A stretch of 35,810 nucleotides of DNA from Verrucomicrobiota bacterium (GCA_028343615.1 JAOLZA010000025.1:1-35810); one strand, 5' to 3'. Counted from the first letter of the stretch, positions 1 through 9,392 are shown. Translations and numbers: made by a program. Notes: generated from the sequence alone by a model not told the origin.

Positions 1-654
1 GGCATGAAGCTTAACCTTATCCCCGCGGGTACGTTCATGATGGGCGAAGGCAAAACCGCTCACAAGGTGACATTGACTCAGTCATTTTATCTGGGTCAGT
101 ACGAGGTAACGCAGGAGCAATATGAGAAAGTGATGGGAAGGAACCCCAGCAACTTTAAAGGCGGGCAGAACCCAGTTGAGCAGGCGCATTGGAACGATGC
201 CGTCGAATTCTGTCGTAAGCTGAGTGCACTGGCCGCCGAGAAAAAAGCAGGCTACGTTTATCGGTTGCCGACAGAGGCCGAGTGGGAGTATGCGTGCCGG
301 GCGGGAACGACCACGAAATACAGTTTCGGAGACAATGAATCCGAACTTGGCGATTACGGGTGGTACGGCGGGAACTCTGGCTCCAGATCACATCCCGTGG
401 GTGGTAAGAAACCGAACGGTTGGGGTCTATATGACATGCACGGGAACGTCTACGAATGGTGTCAGGACTACTACGCCGAAGACTACTACGGAAATGTTGA
501 TCCGCGTGGCCCGGGCGGCGGCTATTACCACGTGATTCGGAGCGGGTCCTGGCGCTACATCGCCAGTTTCACCCGTTCCGCGAAACGCGGCAAGGACCCT
601 CCCAGTCGCCGCCACTACAACCTCGGTTTTCGTGTGGTGTGTGAGTTGGATTAG
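1..654 (+). CDS. SUMF1/FGE-sulfatase-domain protein, 5' truncated by window edge
   Basis: The reading frame is open to base 1, and the ATG at 4 lies inside the family motif (G)MKLNLIPAGTFMMG, so the true start is outside the window. The domain covers essentially all visible residues. Family landmarks are the opening IPAGTFMMG, then RLPTEAEWEYACRAGT, then GLYDMHGNVYEWCQDYY and the closing NLGFRVV. True formylglycine-generating enzymes carry two copper-binding cysteines in the C-terminal part. Here the matching stretch (SGSWRYIASFTRSAKRG) has none, so sulfatase activation is unlikely. In PVC bacteria such proteins are numerous and mostly of unknown role, possibly ligand binding by the C-type-lectin-like fold. 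The stop is followed at once by a repeat shared with the second SUMF1 gene at 7234-8103. Confidence 0.88.
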   Translation, partial: GMKLNLIPAGTFMMGEGKTAHKVTLTQSFYLGQYEVTQEQYEKVMGRNPSNFKGGQNPVEQAHWNDAVEFCRKLSALAAEKKAGYVYRLPTEAEWEYACRAGTTTKYSFGDNESELGDYGWYGGNSGSRSHPVGGKKPNGWGLYDMHGNVYEWCQDYYAEDYYGNVDPRGPGGGYYHVIRSGSWRYIASFTRSAKRGKDPPSRRHYNLGFRVVCELD

Positions 655-702
655 TTCCGGTGGGTGAGGTTGGCTTCGTTACCTTATGGCCTTGCTCCCC
701 CC
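654..702 (+). repeat. 42-bp inverted repeat, copy 1 (3' of SUMF1 gene)
   Basis: The segment starts with GTTCCGGTGGGTGAGG and continues to GGCCTTGC plus a C run. Its reverse complement occurs at 7202-7247 with one substitution (TTATGG versus TTAAGG) and one extra T near the C run. Copy 1 begins just after the TAG of the partial SUMF1 gene. Copy 2 overlaps the last codons of the other SUMF1 gene. Confidence 0.9.
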
Positions 703-935
703 AACAGCATTTACACCAGAGCCGGTGAGGCGTAGGGTGGCGGTATAGTTGGGGGCGTGAAGTAGAGGATCGAGTGTAATGTTCATCGTTATTAACAGCT
801 TCTTTGCGCTGGAGTGTGCTGAGTTTTGTAGCACAATTAGGGTGGATCACACCCGAATGAGCTATTTGGTCAAAAACTATTTTTTAACAATGCCCCAGAA
901 AACAGGGGTTTAGAGGGTGTTCACAAAAAGAAGAA
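703..935. other. Intergenic stretch with no recognisable gene
   Basis: I see no credible coding sequence. There is a small CCCC/GGGG hairpin at about 892-907 and a T-rich tract (as read on the minus strand) directly after the 3' end of the tRNA-Asp gene, which could help end its transcript. Confidence 0.5.
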
Positions 936-1012
936 TGGCGGGAGTGACGAGACTCGAACTCGCAACCTCTGGCGTGACAGGCCAGCGCTCTAACCAATTG
1001 AGCTACACCCCC
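936..1012 (-). tRNA. tRNA-Asp (GTC)
   Basis: The reverse complement folds as a 77-nt cloverleaf. The acceptor stem GGGGGTG pairs with CACTCCC with one G-T wobble, the anticodon arm is CTGGC-CTGTCAC-GCCAG with anticodon GTC, and the T arm holds GTTCGAGTC. The 3' CCA is encoded. A good promoter lies at 1032-1060. Confidence 0.95.
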
Positions 1013-1031
1013 GCAAAATTCTGCGGGCGGC

Positions 1032-1060
1032 AAGCTAATCCAAGCTGCCGATGCCGTCAA
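1032..1060 (-). promoter_or_regulatory. Sigma70-type promoter of tRNA-Asp
   Basis: On the minus strand TTGACG (1055-1060), a 17-bp spacer and TAGCTT (1032-1037) precede the tRNA 5' end by 19 nt. The -35 box matches TTGACA at 5 of 6 positions. The -10 box keeps only the most conserved T, A and final T. Confidence 0.6.
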
Positions 1061-1115
1061 TCGTTTCAGTAAAAAATTTTGGAGTTTTGGTGGAGTTTTA
1101 TGGAACGACGGGGCG

Positions 1116-1208
1116 AAAAAAGTGATCCGGGCAACAGACGCCAAGGAGGTGGGGGTGGAGAACCCCTCTGAAGAAACGTTCTGTCGCCCGGATCAAAGAA
1201 ATTGGTGT
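1116..1208 (-). ncRNA. Probable structured small RNA ending in a U-tract terminator
   Basis: On the minus strand TGATCCGGGCGACAGA (1180-1195) pairs with TCTGTTGCCCGGATCA (1123-1138) as a 16-bp helix with one G-U wobble. The enclosed 41 nt contain a second GAGG/CCTC plus GG/CC hairpin, and six Ts follow the long helix (1116-1121). The wobble is an A-C mismatch on the plus strand, which favours minus-strand transcription. No minus-strand gene lies upstream for it to terminate. A TTGACA box at 1238-1243 would place transcription start near 1208, though the -10 (CAGGTT, 1215-1220) is poor. It does not show the motifs I know for SRP RNA, 6S RNA or tmRNA. It may be only a stand-alone terminator. 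Confidence 0.45.
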
Positions 1209-1283
1209 CCGTTCAACCTGCCTGAAGTTGGCTGATTTGTCAATCGATGAATCTTCCACATCCTGTTCACCGACAGATTTCCC

Positions 1284-1311
1284 GTGACATTCGCGCCCGC
1301 ATCCCTATATT
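1284..1311 (+). promoter_or_regulatory. Sigma70-type promoter of tRNA-Glu
   Basis: GTGACA (1284-1289), a 16-bp spacer and TATATT (1306-1311) place a start about 12 nt before the tRNA 5' end. Both boxes match the consensus at 5 of 6 positions. Confidence 0.6.
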
Positions 1312-1329
1312 TCCCCGCTCTAACAGGTG

Positions 1330-1404
<75 letters not shown>

Positions 1405-1481
1405 CTTTTTGTGGCCATTTTTGCAGAATACCACCTGTTTTGGACGTGTTTTCACTTTCTACGCCCCGTTGTGAATAAGAT

Positions 1482-2972
<1,491 letters not shown>

Positions 2973-3011
2973 GCTAAAACTCCACCTCTCTCCACTGTCG
3001 ACAACCCGTCA

Positions 3012-3039
3012 TTGACCACGCCGCGCCCCGCCTTACCCT
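3012..3039 (+). promoter_or_regulatory. Promoter giving a leaderless start for the LOG-family gene
   Basis: TTGACC (3012-3017), a 16-bp spacer and TACCCT (3034-3039) end 6 nt before the ATG at 3046. Transcription would begin at or next to the start codon. No Shine-Dalgarno sequence is present. Confidence 0.5.
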
Positions 3040-3045
3040 CGCGGT

Positions 3046-3744
3046 ATGGCCAGAACCAAGAAGCCCAAGAAATCCACCAACCGTTTCGTGCACGAAGACC
3101 CGTGGCGCGTGTTCCGCATTATGTCCGAGTTCGTCGAGGGATTTGACGAGATGTCGCACATCGGTCCCGCTGTCACTATCTTCGGCTCCGCGCGGACCAA
3201 ACCGCGAGATCGCTTTTACAAAGCCACCGTGGATCTCTCCAAACGTTTAGCGGAAAACAATTTTGCCGTTATCACCGGCGGCGGCCCCGGCATTATGGAA
3301 GCCGCCAACAAAGGCGCAGCCGAAGGCGGAGGACGCTCCGTGGGCCTCAACATCAAACTGCCTTTCGAACAATGCGGTAACAAGTACTCCAATGTCTCCG
3401 TGGACTTTCACTATTTTTTCGCGCGTAAAGTGTGTCTCGCCAAATACAGCACGGCGTTCGTTTATATGCCTGGCGGTTTTGGAACGATGGATGAACTCTT
3501 TGAAGTGCTCACGCTTGTGCAAACCGGAAAGGTACCGCGCTATCCCATGATTTGTTTTGGGCGGAGCTATTGGAACGGCCTGTTCAAATGGGCCAACACC
3601 ACACTCAAACGCGGTAAATATATCAGCCCGAATGACACCGACCTCGTGACCATCACCGACAGCCCTGCAAAGGCTGTGAAAATCATTAATGATTATCACA
3701 ACCGCGCCGGCCACCAAACCTCGCCGCCGCCGGCCTTCGCCTGA
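3046..3744 (+). CDS. LOG-family (TIGR00730) nucleotide phosphoribohydrolase
   Basis: This 232-residue protein has the two family signatures: GGGPGIMEAANKGA (78-91) and PGGFGTMDE (142-150), which form the nucleotide site of the Rossmann-like fold. Family members cleave AMP-type nucleotides, including cytokinin riboside monophosphates, to a free base and ribose 5-phosphate. They were long misnamed lysine decarboxylases. The basic N-terminal 15 residues (ARTKKPKKS) are extra. The stop overlaps the pabB start by one base (TGATG), so the two are very likely co-transcribed and translationally coupled. The physiological substrate cannot be read from the sequence. Confidence 0.88.
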   Translation: MARTKKPKKSTNRFVHEDPWRVFRIMSEFVEGFDEMSHIGPAVTIFGSARTKPRDRFYKATVDLSKRLAENNFAVITGGGPGIMEAANKGAAEGGGRSVGLNIKLPFEQCGNKYSNVSVDFHYFFARKVCLAKYSTAFVYMPGGFGTMDELFEVLTLVQTGKVPRYPMICFGRSYWNGLFKWANTTLKRGKYISPNDTDLVTITDSPAKAVKIINDYHNRAGHQTSPPPAFA

Positions 3745-5228
3745 TGCGCCCTCTCATCGAGCACGCCCGCACGCGCCACACGCCCGAAACTCTGGCGGAG
3801 CAACTGCGCGGTTTGCCCGGTTTGATGTTGCTGCGCAGCGACGGGGAGGTTGAAGAACAAGCACGCTATTCGTTTGTAGTGGCGCAGCCGTTTTTGACAC
3901 TGCGCACTTGGGGTAGCCGATGTGAGTTGCTGCCGGCGGACACGCAAGCTCGTCCCTCTATTCAGTTTGGCAATCCATGGAATGTGCTGGAGCAACTGCT
4001 CGCACGCTACGAAATCATTGATGAAATTGACCTCCCCTTCCCGATCGGCGGCTGCTTTGGTTACTGGGGTTACGACCTGAAAAATTTCGTGGAACCTCGC
4101 CTGCGCGCGCGTGCGGTGAACGATCTCGAACTGCCCGATTGCGCCGTCGGCTTTTACGACAGCCTCGCCATTTTTGACCATCACCTCGGCAAAACTTGGC
4201 TCGTCGCCACTGGCCTCGCCGCCGATGGTTCCCGCAATGAATCCCGCGCCCGCCAACAAGCCGATTGGTGGCACGCGCAACTCGGTAGGGACGTGATCCC
4301 CCTCGCCCCAAATCCATTTGAAACCCAAACCACGGACAAGGTGGAACTCGTCCGTCCCTACACCTCCAACTTCACCCGCGACCAATTCATCACCGCCACC
4401 CGCCACGCCCTCGACTACATCCGCGCCGGTGATATCTACCAAGTCAACCTCTCCCAACGCCTCACCGCCGCGTGGGCCAGCCATGGCTGGGAATTCTACC
4501 GCGCACTGCACACCGCCAGCCCCGCGCCCTTTTCTGCTTATCTCGACGCTGGCGATTTCCAAATCACCTCGTCCAGTCCCGAGCGTTTCCTACACCTCAG
4601 CGGTCAACACATCCAAGCCCGCCCCATCAAAGGTACCCGCCCGCGCGGCACCAATCCACAACGCGATGCCCAACTCGCCTACGAATTGCAATCCAGCGAA
4701 AAAGAACGCGCCGAATTGGTGATGATTACCGACCTCCTGCGCAACGACCTCGGCCGCGTGTGCGAATTCGGCAGCATCGCCGTGCCCGAACTAATGCGGC
4801 TGGAAAAATTTCCGCAAGTGCAACATTTGGTTTCAACTGTCGAAGGCAGGCTGCGGCCGGAACTGTCGCACCTCGGCGCATTGCGCGAATCTTTCCCCGG
4901 TGGCAGCATCACCGGCGCACCAAAGTTTCGCGCGATGGAAATCATCGACGAACTCGAACCCGTCACGCGCGGCCCATATACCGGCAGCCTCGGCTACCTC
5001 GGCTTCAACCGCGAAAGCCAATTCAACATCGCCATCCGCACCGCCATCGTGCGAGGAAGCCAAGTGTACTTCCAAGTCGGCGCCGGCATCGTGGCCGATT
5101 CGGATCCGGAAATGGAATATGAAGAAACTTTGGCGAAGGCGGGTGGTTTCGAAGAAGCTCTGTGTCTCGGTGCTAAAAAAATCAATGAAACTCCTGCACC
5201 GTCCGCACGCCGTAGCCAGACTTTTTGA
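3744..5228 (+). CDS. pabB: Aminodeoxychorismate synthase component I (PabB)
   Basis: A chorismate-binding enzyme of the TrpE/PabB family that makes 4-amino-4-deoxychorismate for folate together with a PabA glutaminase, which is not encoded here. The C-terminal catalytic domain (about 205-485) shows PIKGTRPRG (294-302), ELVMITDLLRNDLGRV (324-339) and ESFPGGSITGAPK (382-394). The lysine in PIKGT distinguishes PabB from TrpE, which has alanine there. The N-terminal half (1-200) is the variable family domain. The gene starts on the last base of the LOG-family gene. Its 3' end overlaps the end of the opposing carB gene by 47 bp. Confidence 0.93.
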   Translation: MRPLIEHARTRHTPETLAEQLRGLPGLMLLRSDGEVEEQARYSFVVAQPFLTLRTWGSRCELLPADTQARPSIQFGNPWNVLEQLLARYEIIDEIDLPFPIGGCFGYWGYDLKNFVEPRLRARAVNDLELPDCAVGFYDSLAIFDHHLGKTWLVATGLAADGSRNESRARQQADWWHAQLGRDVIPLAPNPFETQTTDKVELVRPYTSNFTRDQFITATRHALDYIRAGDIYQVNLSQRLTAAWASHGWEFYRALHTASPAPFSAYLDAGDFQITSSSPERFLHLSGQHIQARPIKGTRPRGTNPQRDAQLAYELQSSEKERAELVMITDLLRNDLGRVCEFGSIAVPELMRLEKFPQVQHLVSTVEGRLRPELSHLGALRESFPGGSITGAPKFRAMEIIDELEPVTRGPYTGSLGYLGFNRESQFNIAIRTAIVRGSQVYFQVGAGIVADSDPEMEYEETLAKAGGFEEALCLGAKKINETPAPSARRSQTF

Positions 5229-6954
5229 TGGAGCGGATTCCGTTCAGGGCGGCTTTGGCGCTGCTGATGGTGGTCATGATGGGTGTGCCGGAGTAGACGG
5301 CGCTGGTGCGGATTTGCACTTCGTCGCTGCGGGGCACCTCACCGGTGGGGGTGTTGATGACGAGTTGCAACTCATTGTTCTTTAGCAAATCCAGCGAGTT
5401 CGGCCGTCCTTCTGCGAGCTTGTTGACACGCTCCACTTTCAGCCCTGCCTCCTCGATGACCTTTGCAGTGCCACCGGTGGCGACCAATTCGAAGCCGAGT
5501 TCCGCAAAATCCTTGGCCAACGCAGGCACTTCGTCTTTGTGCGCATCACTGACGCTGATGAACACTTTGCCATCCAATGGCAACTGCGTGTTAGCCGCCA
5601 TCTGACTTTTTGCATAGGCCACGCCAAGGTCGGCATCGAGGCCCATCACCTCACCAGTGGATCGCATCTCAGGGCTCAAAACAATGTCCTGCCCGATGAA
5701 TTTATTAAATGGAAACACCGATTCTTTCACAGCCCAATACTTCGGCCAGATTTCCTCCGTAAAACCCAAATCACTGAGCTTCGCACCGGCCATCACTTGC
5801 GCGGCGAGTTTGGCGAGCGGCACGCCGATGGCTTTGCTAACAAACGGAATCGTCCGCGACGCGCGCGGGTTGACCTCAAGTACGTAAACAATCTCGTCCT
5901 TTACCGCATACTGCACATTCATCAGGCCGGTAACCTCCAGCTCACCGGCCATCGCGTGGGTGTACTCGCGCATCGTATCGATGGCCGATTGCGAGAGCGC
6001 GTGCGGCGGCAGCACCATCGCCGCGTCACCCGAGTGCACTCCAGCAAACTCCACGTGCTCAAGCATCCCGCCGATGACAAAAGTGCCGTTCTTGGCGTCG
6101 GCGATGCAGTCCACATCCACCTCTGTGGCGTCTTCCAGAAATTTATCCACCAGCACCGGTCGCTCCGGCGATGCCTCCACCGCGTGCTGCATATAATGGC
6201 GCAGCTCGGCATCCGAATACACAATCTGCATCGCGCGCCCGCCGAGCACAAACGACGGCCGCACCAGAACGGGATAATCCAACTCGTGCGCGGCGGCCAC
6301 TGCTTCCTCCTCGGTGGTGGCCAGGCCGTTGGGCGGCTGCGGAATGTTCAGCTTGTGCAACATTGCAGAAAACATTTCGCGATCCTCCGCACGCTCAATG
6401 CTTTGCGGGCTCGTGCCCAGAATGTTCACGCCATTAGCCTGCAAACCCAGCGCGAGATTGAGCGGCGTTTGCCCACCGAACTGCGCAATGACGCCCCAGC
6501 ATTTTTCACGCTCATAAATGTGCAGCACATCCTCCAGCGTAAGCGGTTCAAAAAACAATTTGTCGCTCGTGTCGTAATCGGTGGAAACTGTTTCCGGATT
6601 CGAATTCACCATCAACGTCTCGAACCCATCCTCCTTCAGCGCGAACGCCGCGTGCACGCAGCAGTAATCAAACTCAATCCCCTGCCCAATCCGATTCGGG
6701 CCGCCGCCGAGAATCATCACCTTCTTACGGTCGGTAGGATTTATCTCATCATCGCCACGATCGTACGTGGAATAGTAATATGGTGTGTACGCTTCGAACT
6801 CGGCTGCGCACGTATCCACCAGCCGATAGCTTGGCACCAGCCCCGCCGCCTTGCGCTCCGCCCGCACTTCATCCTCCGAGCGCCCCGTGAGATGCGCAAT
6901 CTGCCGGTCCGAAAACCCGTAAGCCTTCGCCTTCGTCAATAGTTCCAAATCCAT
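5182..6954 (-). CDS. carB: Carbamoyl-phosphate synthase large subunit, C-terminal half only (split CarB)
   Basis: Full-length CarB has about 1,070 residues; this frame gives 590, matching roughly E. coli residues 480 to the end. It starts with the tail of the oligomerisation domain (KAYGFSDRQIAHLTG). The second ATP-grasp unit follows, which phosphorylates carbamate (GGGPNRIGQGIEFDYC, 83-98; RPSFVLGGRAM, 232-242; EVNPRASRT, 360-368), then the MGS-like allosteric domain (about 462-590). An in-frame TAA lies five codons before the ATG and nothing upstream resembles the N-terminal half. The first ATP-grasp unit must therefore be encoded elsewhere or be missing. Split carB genes are known, for example in Aquifex and Methanocaldococcus. 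The product feeds pyrimidine and arginine synthesis. No clear promoter or Shine-Dalgarno sequence is visible. Confidence 0.92.
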   Translation of the reverse strand: MDLELLTKAKAYGFSDRQIAHLTGRSEDEVRAERKAAGLVPSYRLVDTCAAEFEAYTPYYYSTYDRGDDEINPTDRKKVMILGGGPNRIGQGIEFDYCCVHAAFALKEDGFETLMVNSNPETVSTDYDTSDKLFFEPLTLEDVLHIYEREKCWGVIAQFGGQTPLNLALGLQANGVNILGTSPQSIERAEDREMFSAMLHKLNIPQPPNGLATTEEEAVAAAHELDYPVLVRPSFVLGGRAMQIVYSDAELRHYMQHAVEASPERPVLVDKFLEDATEVDVDCIADAKNGTFVIGGMLEHVEFAGVHSGDAAMVLPPHALSQSAIDTMREYTHAMAGELEVTGLMNVQYAVKDEIVYVLEVNPRASRTIPFVSKAIGVPLAKLAAQVMAGAKLSDLGFTEEIWPKYWAVKESVFPFNKFIGQDIVLSPEMRSTGEVMGLDADLGVAYAKSQMAANTQLPLDGKVFISVSDAHKDEVPALAKDFAELGFELVATGGTAKVIEEAGLKVERVNKLAEGRPNSLDLLKNNELQLVINTPTGEVPRSDEVQIRTSAVYSGTPIMTTISSAKAALNGIRSIKKSGYGVRTVQEFH

Positions 6955-7201
6955 AAATTGCCGTGGCAGTTAAACGCAAGGCAAGGAACCGACGCAAGCC
7001 TTGCGTGAATTGAGTTGTCCATTAATTGTCCCAAAGCTCTCAGATGGAGGGTCTATTTGAGTAGGGACACGCTGCGAGTGTCCACAGAAGCGCGGAAGCG
7101 AGCCCTTGATGAGACGATTTTTTGTGGCGTGGCGTGGGGAAATTTTTCGCAGGCTCGCTTCCCTCGCCTAGAAGGGTTGAGGTTCAAGCACTAAGGTTCA
7201 A
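6955..7201. repeat. Repeat-rich spacer between carB and the SUMF1 lipoprotein gene
   Basis: The spacer holds several elements and no gene. ACGCAAG (6992-6998) and CTTGCGT (7000-7006) form a palindrome, with another ACGCAAGG at 6974. GGACAC (7065-7070) faces GTGTCC (7078-7083). GGAAGCGAGCC (7094-7104) faces GGCTCGCTTCC (7152-7162), a perfect 11-bp inverted repeat. Heptads GGTTGAG, GTTCAAG, CACTAAG and GTTCAAG follow at 7175-7202. Confidence 0.7.
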
Positions 7202-7247
7202 GGGGGCAAGGCCTTAAGGTAACGAAGCCAACCTCACCCACCGGAAC
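7202..7247 (-). repeat. 42-bp inverted repeat, copy 2
   Basis: The reverse complement of 654-702 with one substitution and one indel. It covers the last codons and stop of the SUMF1 lipoprotein gene, encoding its Gly-Ser-Gly-Gly end, and the 32 bp beyond. Confidence 0.9.
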
Positions 7248-8103
7248 CACCCACCAACACACACCGAAATCCGAAGTAGAGGTGGAAGCGATAATCGGGA
7301 TTGAAGCTGAAGCGCTCGGACGACAACAGGATGCCGGCATCGCCGTTGACCCAAGACGCACCGCGCACCACACGGTCCGTTTTTGTCGCTGGGTCATACC
7401 AGTCCTCGCACCATTCCCACACGTTGCCGCCCATGTCGTGCAGGCCCAGTTTATTGGCCGCAAAGCTCCCCACCGGTGAAGTGTAGTCAAATTTGTCTAC
7501 CTTCAGGGTATAGTCATAATTCCCCGCCTCCTTGGGCGGTGGCCACTCCTTGCCCCACGGGTACACGTCCTTGATGCCTTGGCTCTTTTCATTTGGTGTC
7601 TTCCCCTTCTCCTGCCCCAACCCCACCGCCACGCTCCACTCTGCATCCATCGGCAATCGGTACTTCTGCCCCGCCTTAATTTTACCTTCCGCCAACTCCT
7701 TTTTCGTCAGCCACTCACAAAACGCATTCGCATCATACCAGTTAACTTTCACCACCGGGTGCGTGTCCTCCTGCTTGAATTTACCATCGAAGGGCAAGGG
7801 CTTCTTCCAATTCCCATCCACCCCCGCATTCGCCGCCGCGTACACCGCGTAATCCTTCACCCGCGTTTCCCAAATGCAGAACTGAACGTCCGTACCCTTC
7901 ACCGGCACGAAGGGCATCCCCAGCGTGTTGACAAAAGCGTTGGTGGGAATCTTTGCCTCCGGCTTGGGTTCGGTCTTGGGCGGCTCCGGCTTGTTCGCTG
8001 CCACCTTGGGGTCGGCATTGGTTTCAGGTTCCGCCGGAGTGGTCTTCTTCCCACACCCCACCAACGCCACCACCGCTATTAAAAGAAGAGCAAGTTGCTT
8101 CAT
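7234..8103 (-). CDS. SUMF1-domain lipoprotein
   Basis: This 289-residue protein has a lipoprotein signal peptide (MKQLALLLIAVVALVGC, lipid-modified Cys17). A Pro/Glu/Lys-rich linker follows to about residue 55, then a SUMF1 domain with the landmarks KVNWYDANAFCEWLT, KYRLPMDAEWSVA, LGLHDMGGNVWEWCEDWYD and the closing FGFRCV. It should sit on the periplasmic face of a membrane. The C-terminal cysteine pair of active formylglycine-generating enzymes is missing (GASWVNGDAGILLSSERF), so it is probably not a sulfatase activator. A TTGTTA/TAAATT promoter ends 6 nt before its ATG. The coding end lies inside the 42-bp repeat that also follows the other SUMF1 gene. Confidence 0.88.
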   Translation of the reverse strand: MKQLALLLIAVVALVGCGKKTTPAEPETNADPKVAANKPEPPKTEPKPEAKIPTNAFVNTLGMPFVPVKGTDVQFCIWETRVKDYAVYAAANAGVDGNWKKPLPFDGKFKQEDTHPVVKVNWYDANAFCEWLTKKELAEGKIKAGQKYRLPMDAEWSVAVGLGQEKGKTPNEKSQGIKDVYPWGKEWPPPKEAGNYDYTLKVDKFDYTSPVGSFAANKLGLHDMGGNVWEWCEDWYDPATKTDRVVRGASWVNGDAGILLSSERFSFNPDYRFHLYFGFRCVLVGGSGG

Positions 8104-8109
8104 TTGCAG

Positions 8110-8138
8110 AATTTACATTTATCCAGCCTTTTTAACAA
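8110..8138 (-). promoter_or_regulatory. Promoter giving a leaderless start for the SUMF1 lipoprotein gene
   Basis: Minus strand: TTGTTA (8133-8138), a 17-bp spacer and TAAATT (8110-8115), then 6 nt to the ATG at 8103. Each box matches the consensus at 4 of 6 positions. Confidence 0.45.
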
Positions 8139-8154
8139 GAAGCCCATGAAGGGA

Positions 8155-8251
8155 AGTCCCAAAACCCATGCCCCAATTTGGTTTTTGGGGGCTGGGGCTT
8201 CCTTGGGATCCGGTCATTGGACCTTGGGCATTTGCAAGCCCCTTGGTCATT
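8155..8251. repeat. Dispersed repeat with GGTCATT heptads, copy 1
   Basis: This intergenic segment contains CCCAAAACCC, then CCCCAA and a G-rich part, then heptads GGTCATT, GGACCTT and GGGCATT (8212-8232) and another GGTCATT (8245-8251). The same order of parts (CCCAAAACCC, CCCCAAGTTTG, heptads) recurs at 14877-14958. Confidence 0.65.
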
Positions 8252-8255
8252 GCTC

Positions 8256-9392
8256 TTAAAGCAACGCCATCGCGCGCTCCAGCTCGGCCGTGGTGTTGTA
8301 AAAATGCGGCGAGAAGCGAAGGTAATCGCGGCCGCTGCGTTCGGTGCGGACGGAGGCGACGATGTTTTCAGCGGCAAGTGTTTCGCCAAGCGCTTTCATT
8401 TCCGTGCCTTCGCGCGAGCAGGAGGTGATGCCGGCTTGGGCCTCGGGGAAAAGTATTTCAAAATCCTTCGCGCGCAGTGCGTCAACGAGCCACGCGCGCT
8501 TGGTGGTGAGGTCGGCGGCAATGGTGTCGATGCCCACTTCGAGCAGCAGCCCGAGCGCGGCATTGAGGCCGGCGATGCCAAGGATGTTGAAGCTACCAGC
8601 CTCGTAGCGGCGGGCATCGGTGCGGAGGGTCATTTCCTCCTGCGCGACGTAACCGGGGCAGCGCACATTGTTCCAGCCAAAGGCCTGCGGCGCGAGGCGG
8701 TCCTGCAAATCGCGTCGCACATAAAACACACCGGCCGCGCACGGGCCAAGCAGCCACTTGTGAGCGTCGGCAGCAAGGAAGTCCACGTGCTCCACGGTGG
8801 TGGGAAACGCGCCAAGCGTCTGGATGGCGTCGAGGCAAAACAAAATATCGCGCGCGCGCAGTTCGCGCCCAATGGCATCGTGGTCAATACGCCAGCCGGA
8901 AACGAAATGACACGAGGCCAGCGCGACGAGGCGGGTTTTGTCCGTGAGTTGTTCGAGCACCAACTCCGGCGTGATGTGCCCGAGCGCGGATGTTTGCAAA
9001 CGCCGCACCGTCACGCCGCGCGTTTCCAGCGCGAGCCACGGATACACGTTCACCGGAAAGTCATCCTGATAAATGAGCACCTCATCGCCGGTTTGCCAAT
9101 CAAGTCCGGCGGCCACCGCGCTGAGCCCGGCAGTGGTGGGGCCGATGAGTGCGACTTCGCCTACATCCGCGACGAGCATCTCCGCCGCGCGCGCGCGGGT
9201 GGTGCGCAGCAAATCGCCGAGGCCTTCCTCTTGGTCATCGAGAGCAGCGGCCGCGGCAGTTTCCTGCACGGCCCGCGTCACGCACGCGGGCACAGGCGAC
9301 ACGCCAGCATGTGCGAGATACACCTTGCCCGCGCACACGGGAAACTCGCGCCGTCGCAGCGGTTCGTCGTTTTGAAGCTCGGGGAGGTTCAT
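8256..9392 (-). CDS. Class V aminotransferase-fold PLP enzyme
   Basis: At 378 residues this is a fold-type I PLP enzyme of the cysteine desulfurase / isopenicillin-N-epimerase-like group. The PLP lysine is K212 in AADAHKWLLGP. Asp188 (FCLDAIQTLGA) would bind the pyridine nitrogen, and His162 (SCHFVSGWR) would stack on the ring. The N-terminal KVYLAHAGVSPVP is typical of the group. A mobile catalytic-Cys loop proving desulfurase activity is not clear, so the substrate is unknown. AAAGGGG directly before the ATG is a usable, if close, ribosome-binding site. The gene follows trxA by 11 nt and is probably co-transcribed with it. Confidence 0.87.
   Translation of the reverse strand: MNLPELQNDEPLRRREFPVCAGKVYLAHAGVSPVPACVTRAVQETAAAAALDDQEEGLGDLLRTTRARAAEMLVADVGEVALIGPTTAGLSAVAAGLDWQTGDEVLIYQDDFPVNVYPWLALETRGVTVRRLQTSALGHITPELVLEQLTDKTRLVALASCHFVSGWRIDHDAIGRELRARDILFCLDAIQTLGAFPTTVEHVDFLAADAHKWLLGPCAAGVFYVRRDLQDRLAPQAFGWNNVRCPGYVAQEEMTLRTDARRYEAGSFNILGIAGLNAALGLLLEVGIDTIAADLTTKRAWLVDALRAKDFEILFPEAQAGITSCSREGTEMKALGETLAAENIVASVRTERSGRDYLRFSPHFYNTTAELERAMALL

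Noticed and set aside
569-850. 93-codon minus-strand frame after the partial SUMF1 gene
   Set aside because: It overlaps the real SUMF1 coding end and the 42-bp repeat, and its composition is not protein-like.
1116-1208. The structured RNA as SRP (4.5S), 6S or tmRNA
   Set aside because: It lacks the conserved SRP GGAA-loop region, the 6S open-complex-like bubble with its length, and any tRNA-like or tag-coding part.
5539-6942. 467-codon open frame on the plus strand opposite carB
   Set aside because: Antisense shadow of a GC-rich gene. The carB protein is clearly real and the antisense product is Arg/His-rich with no family features.
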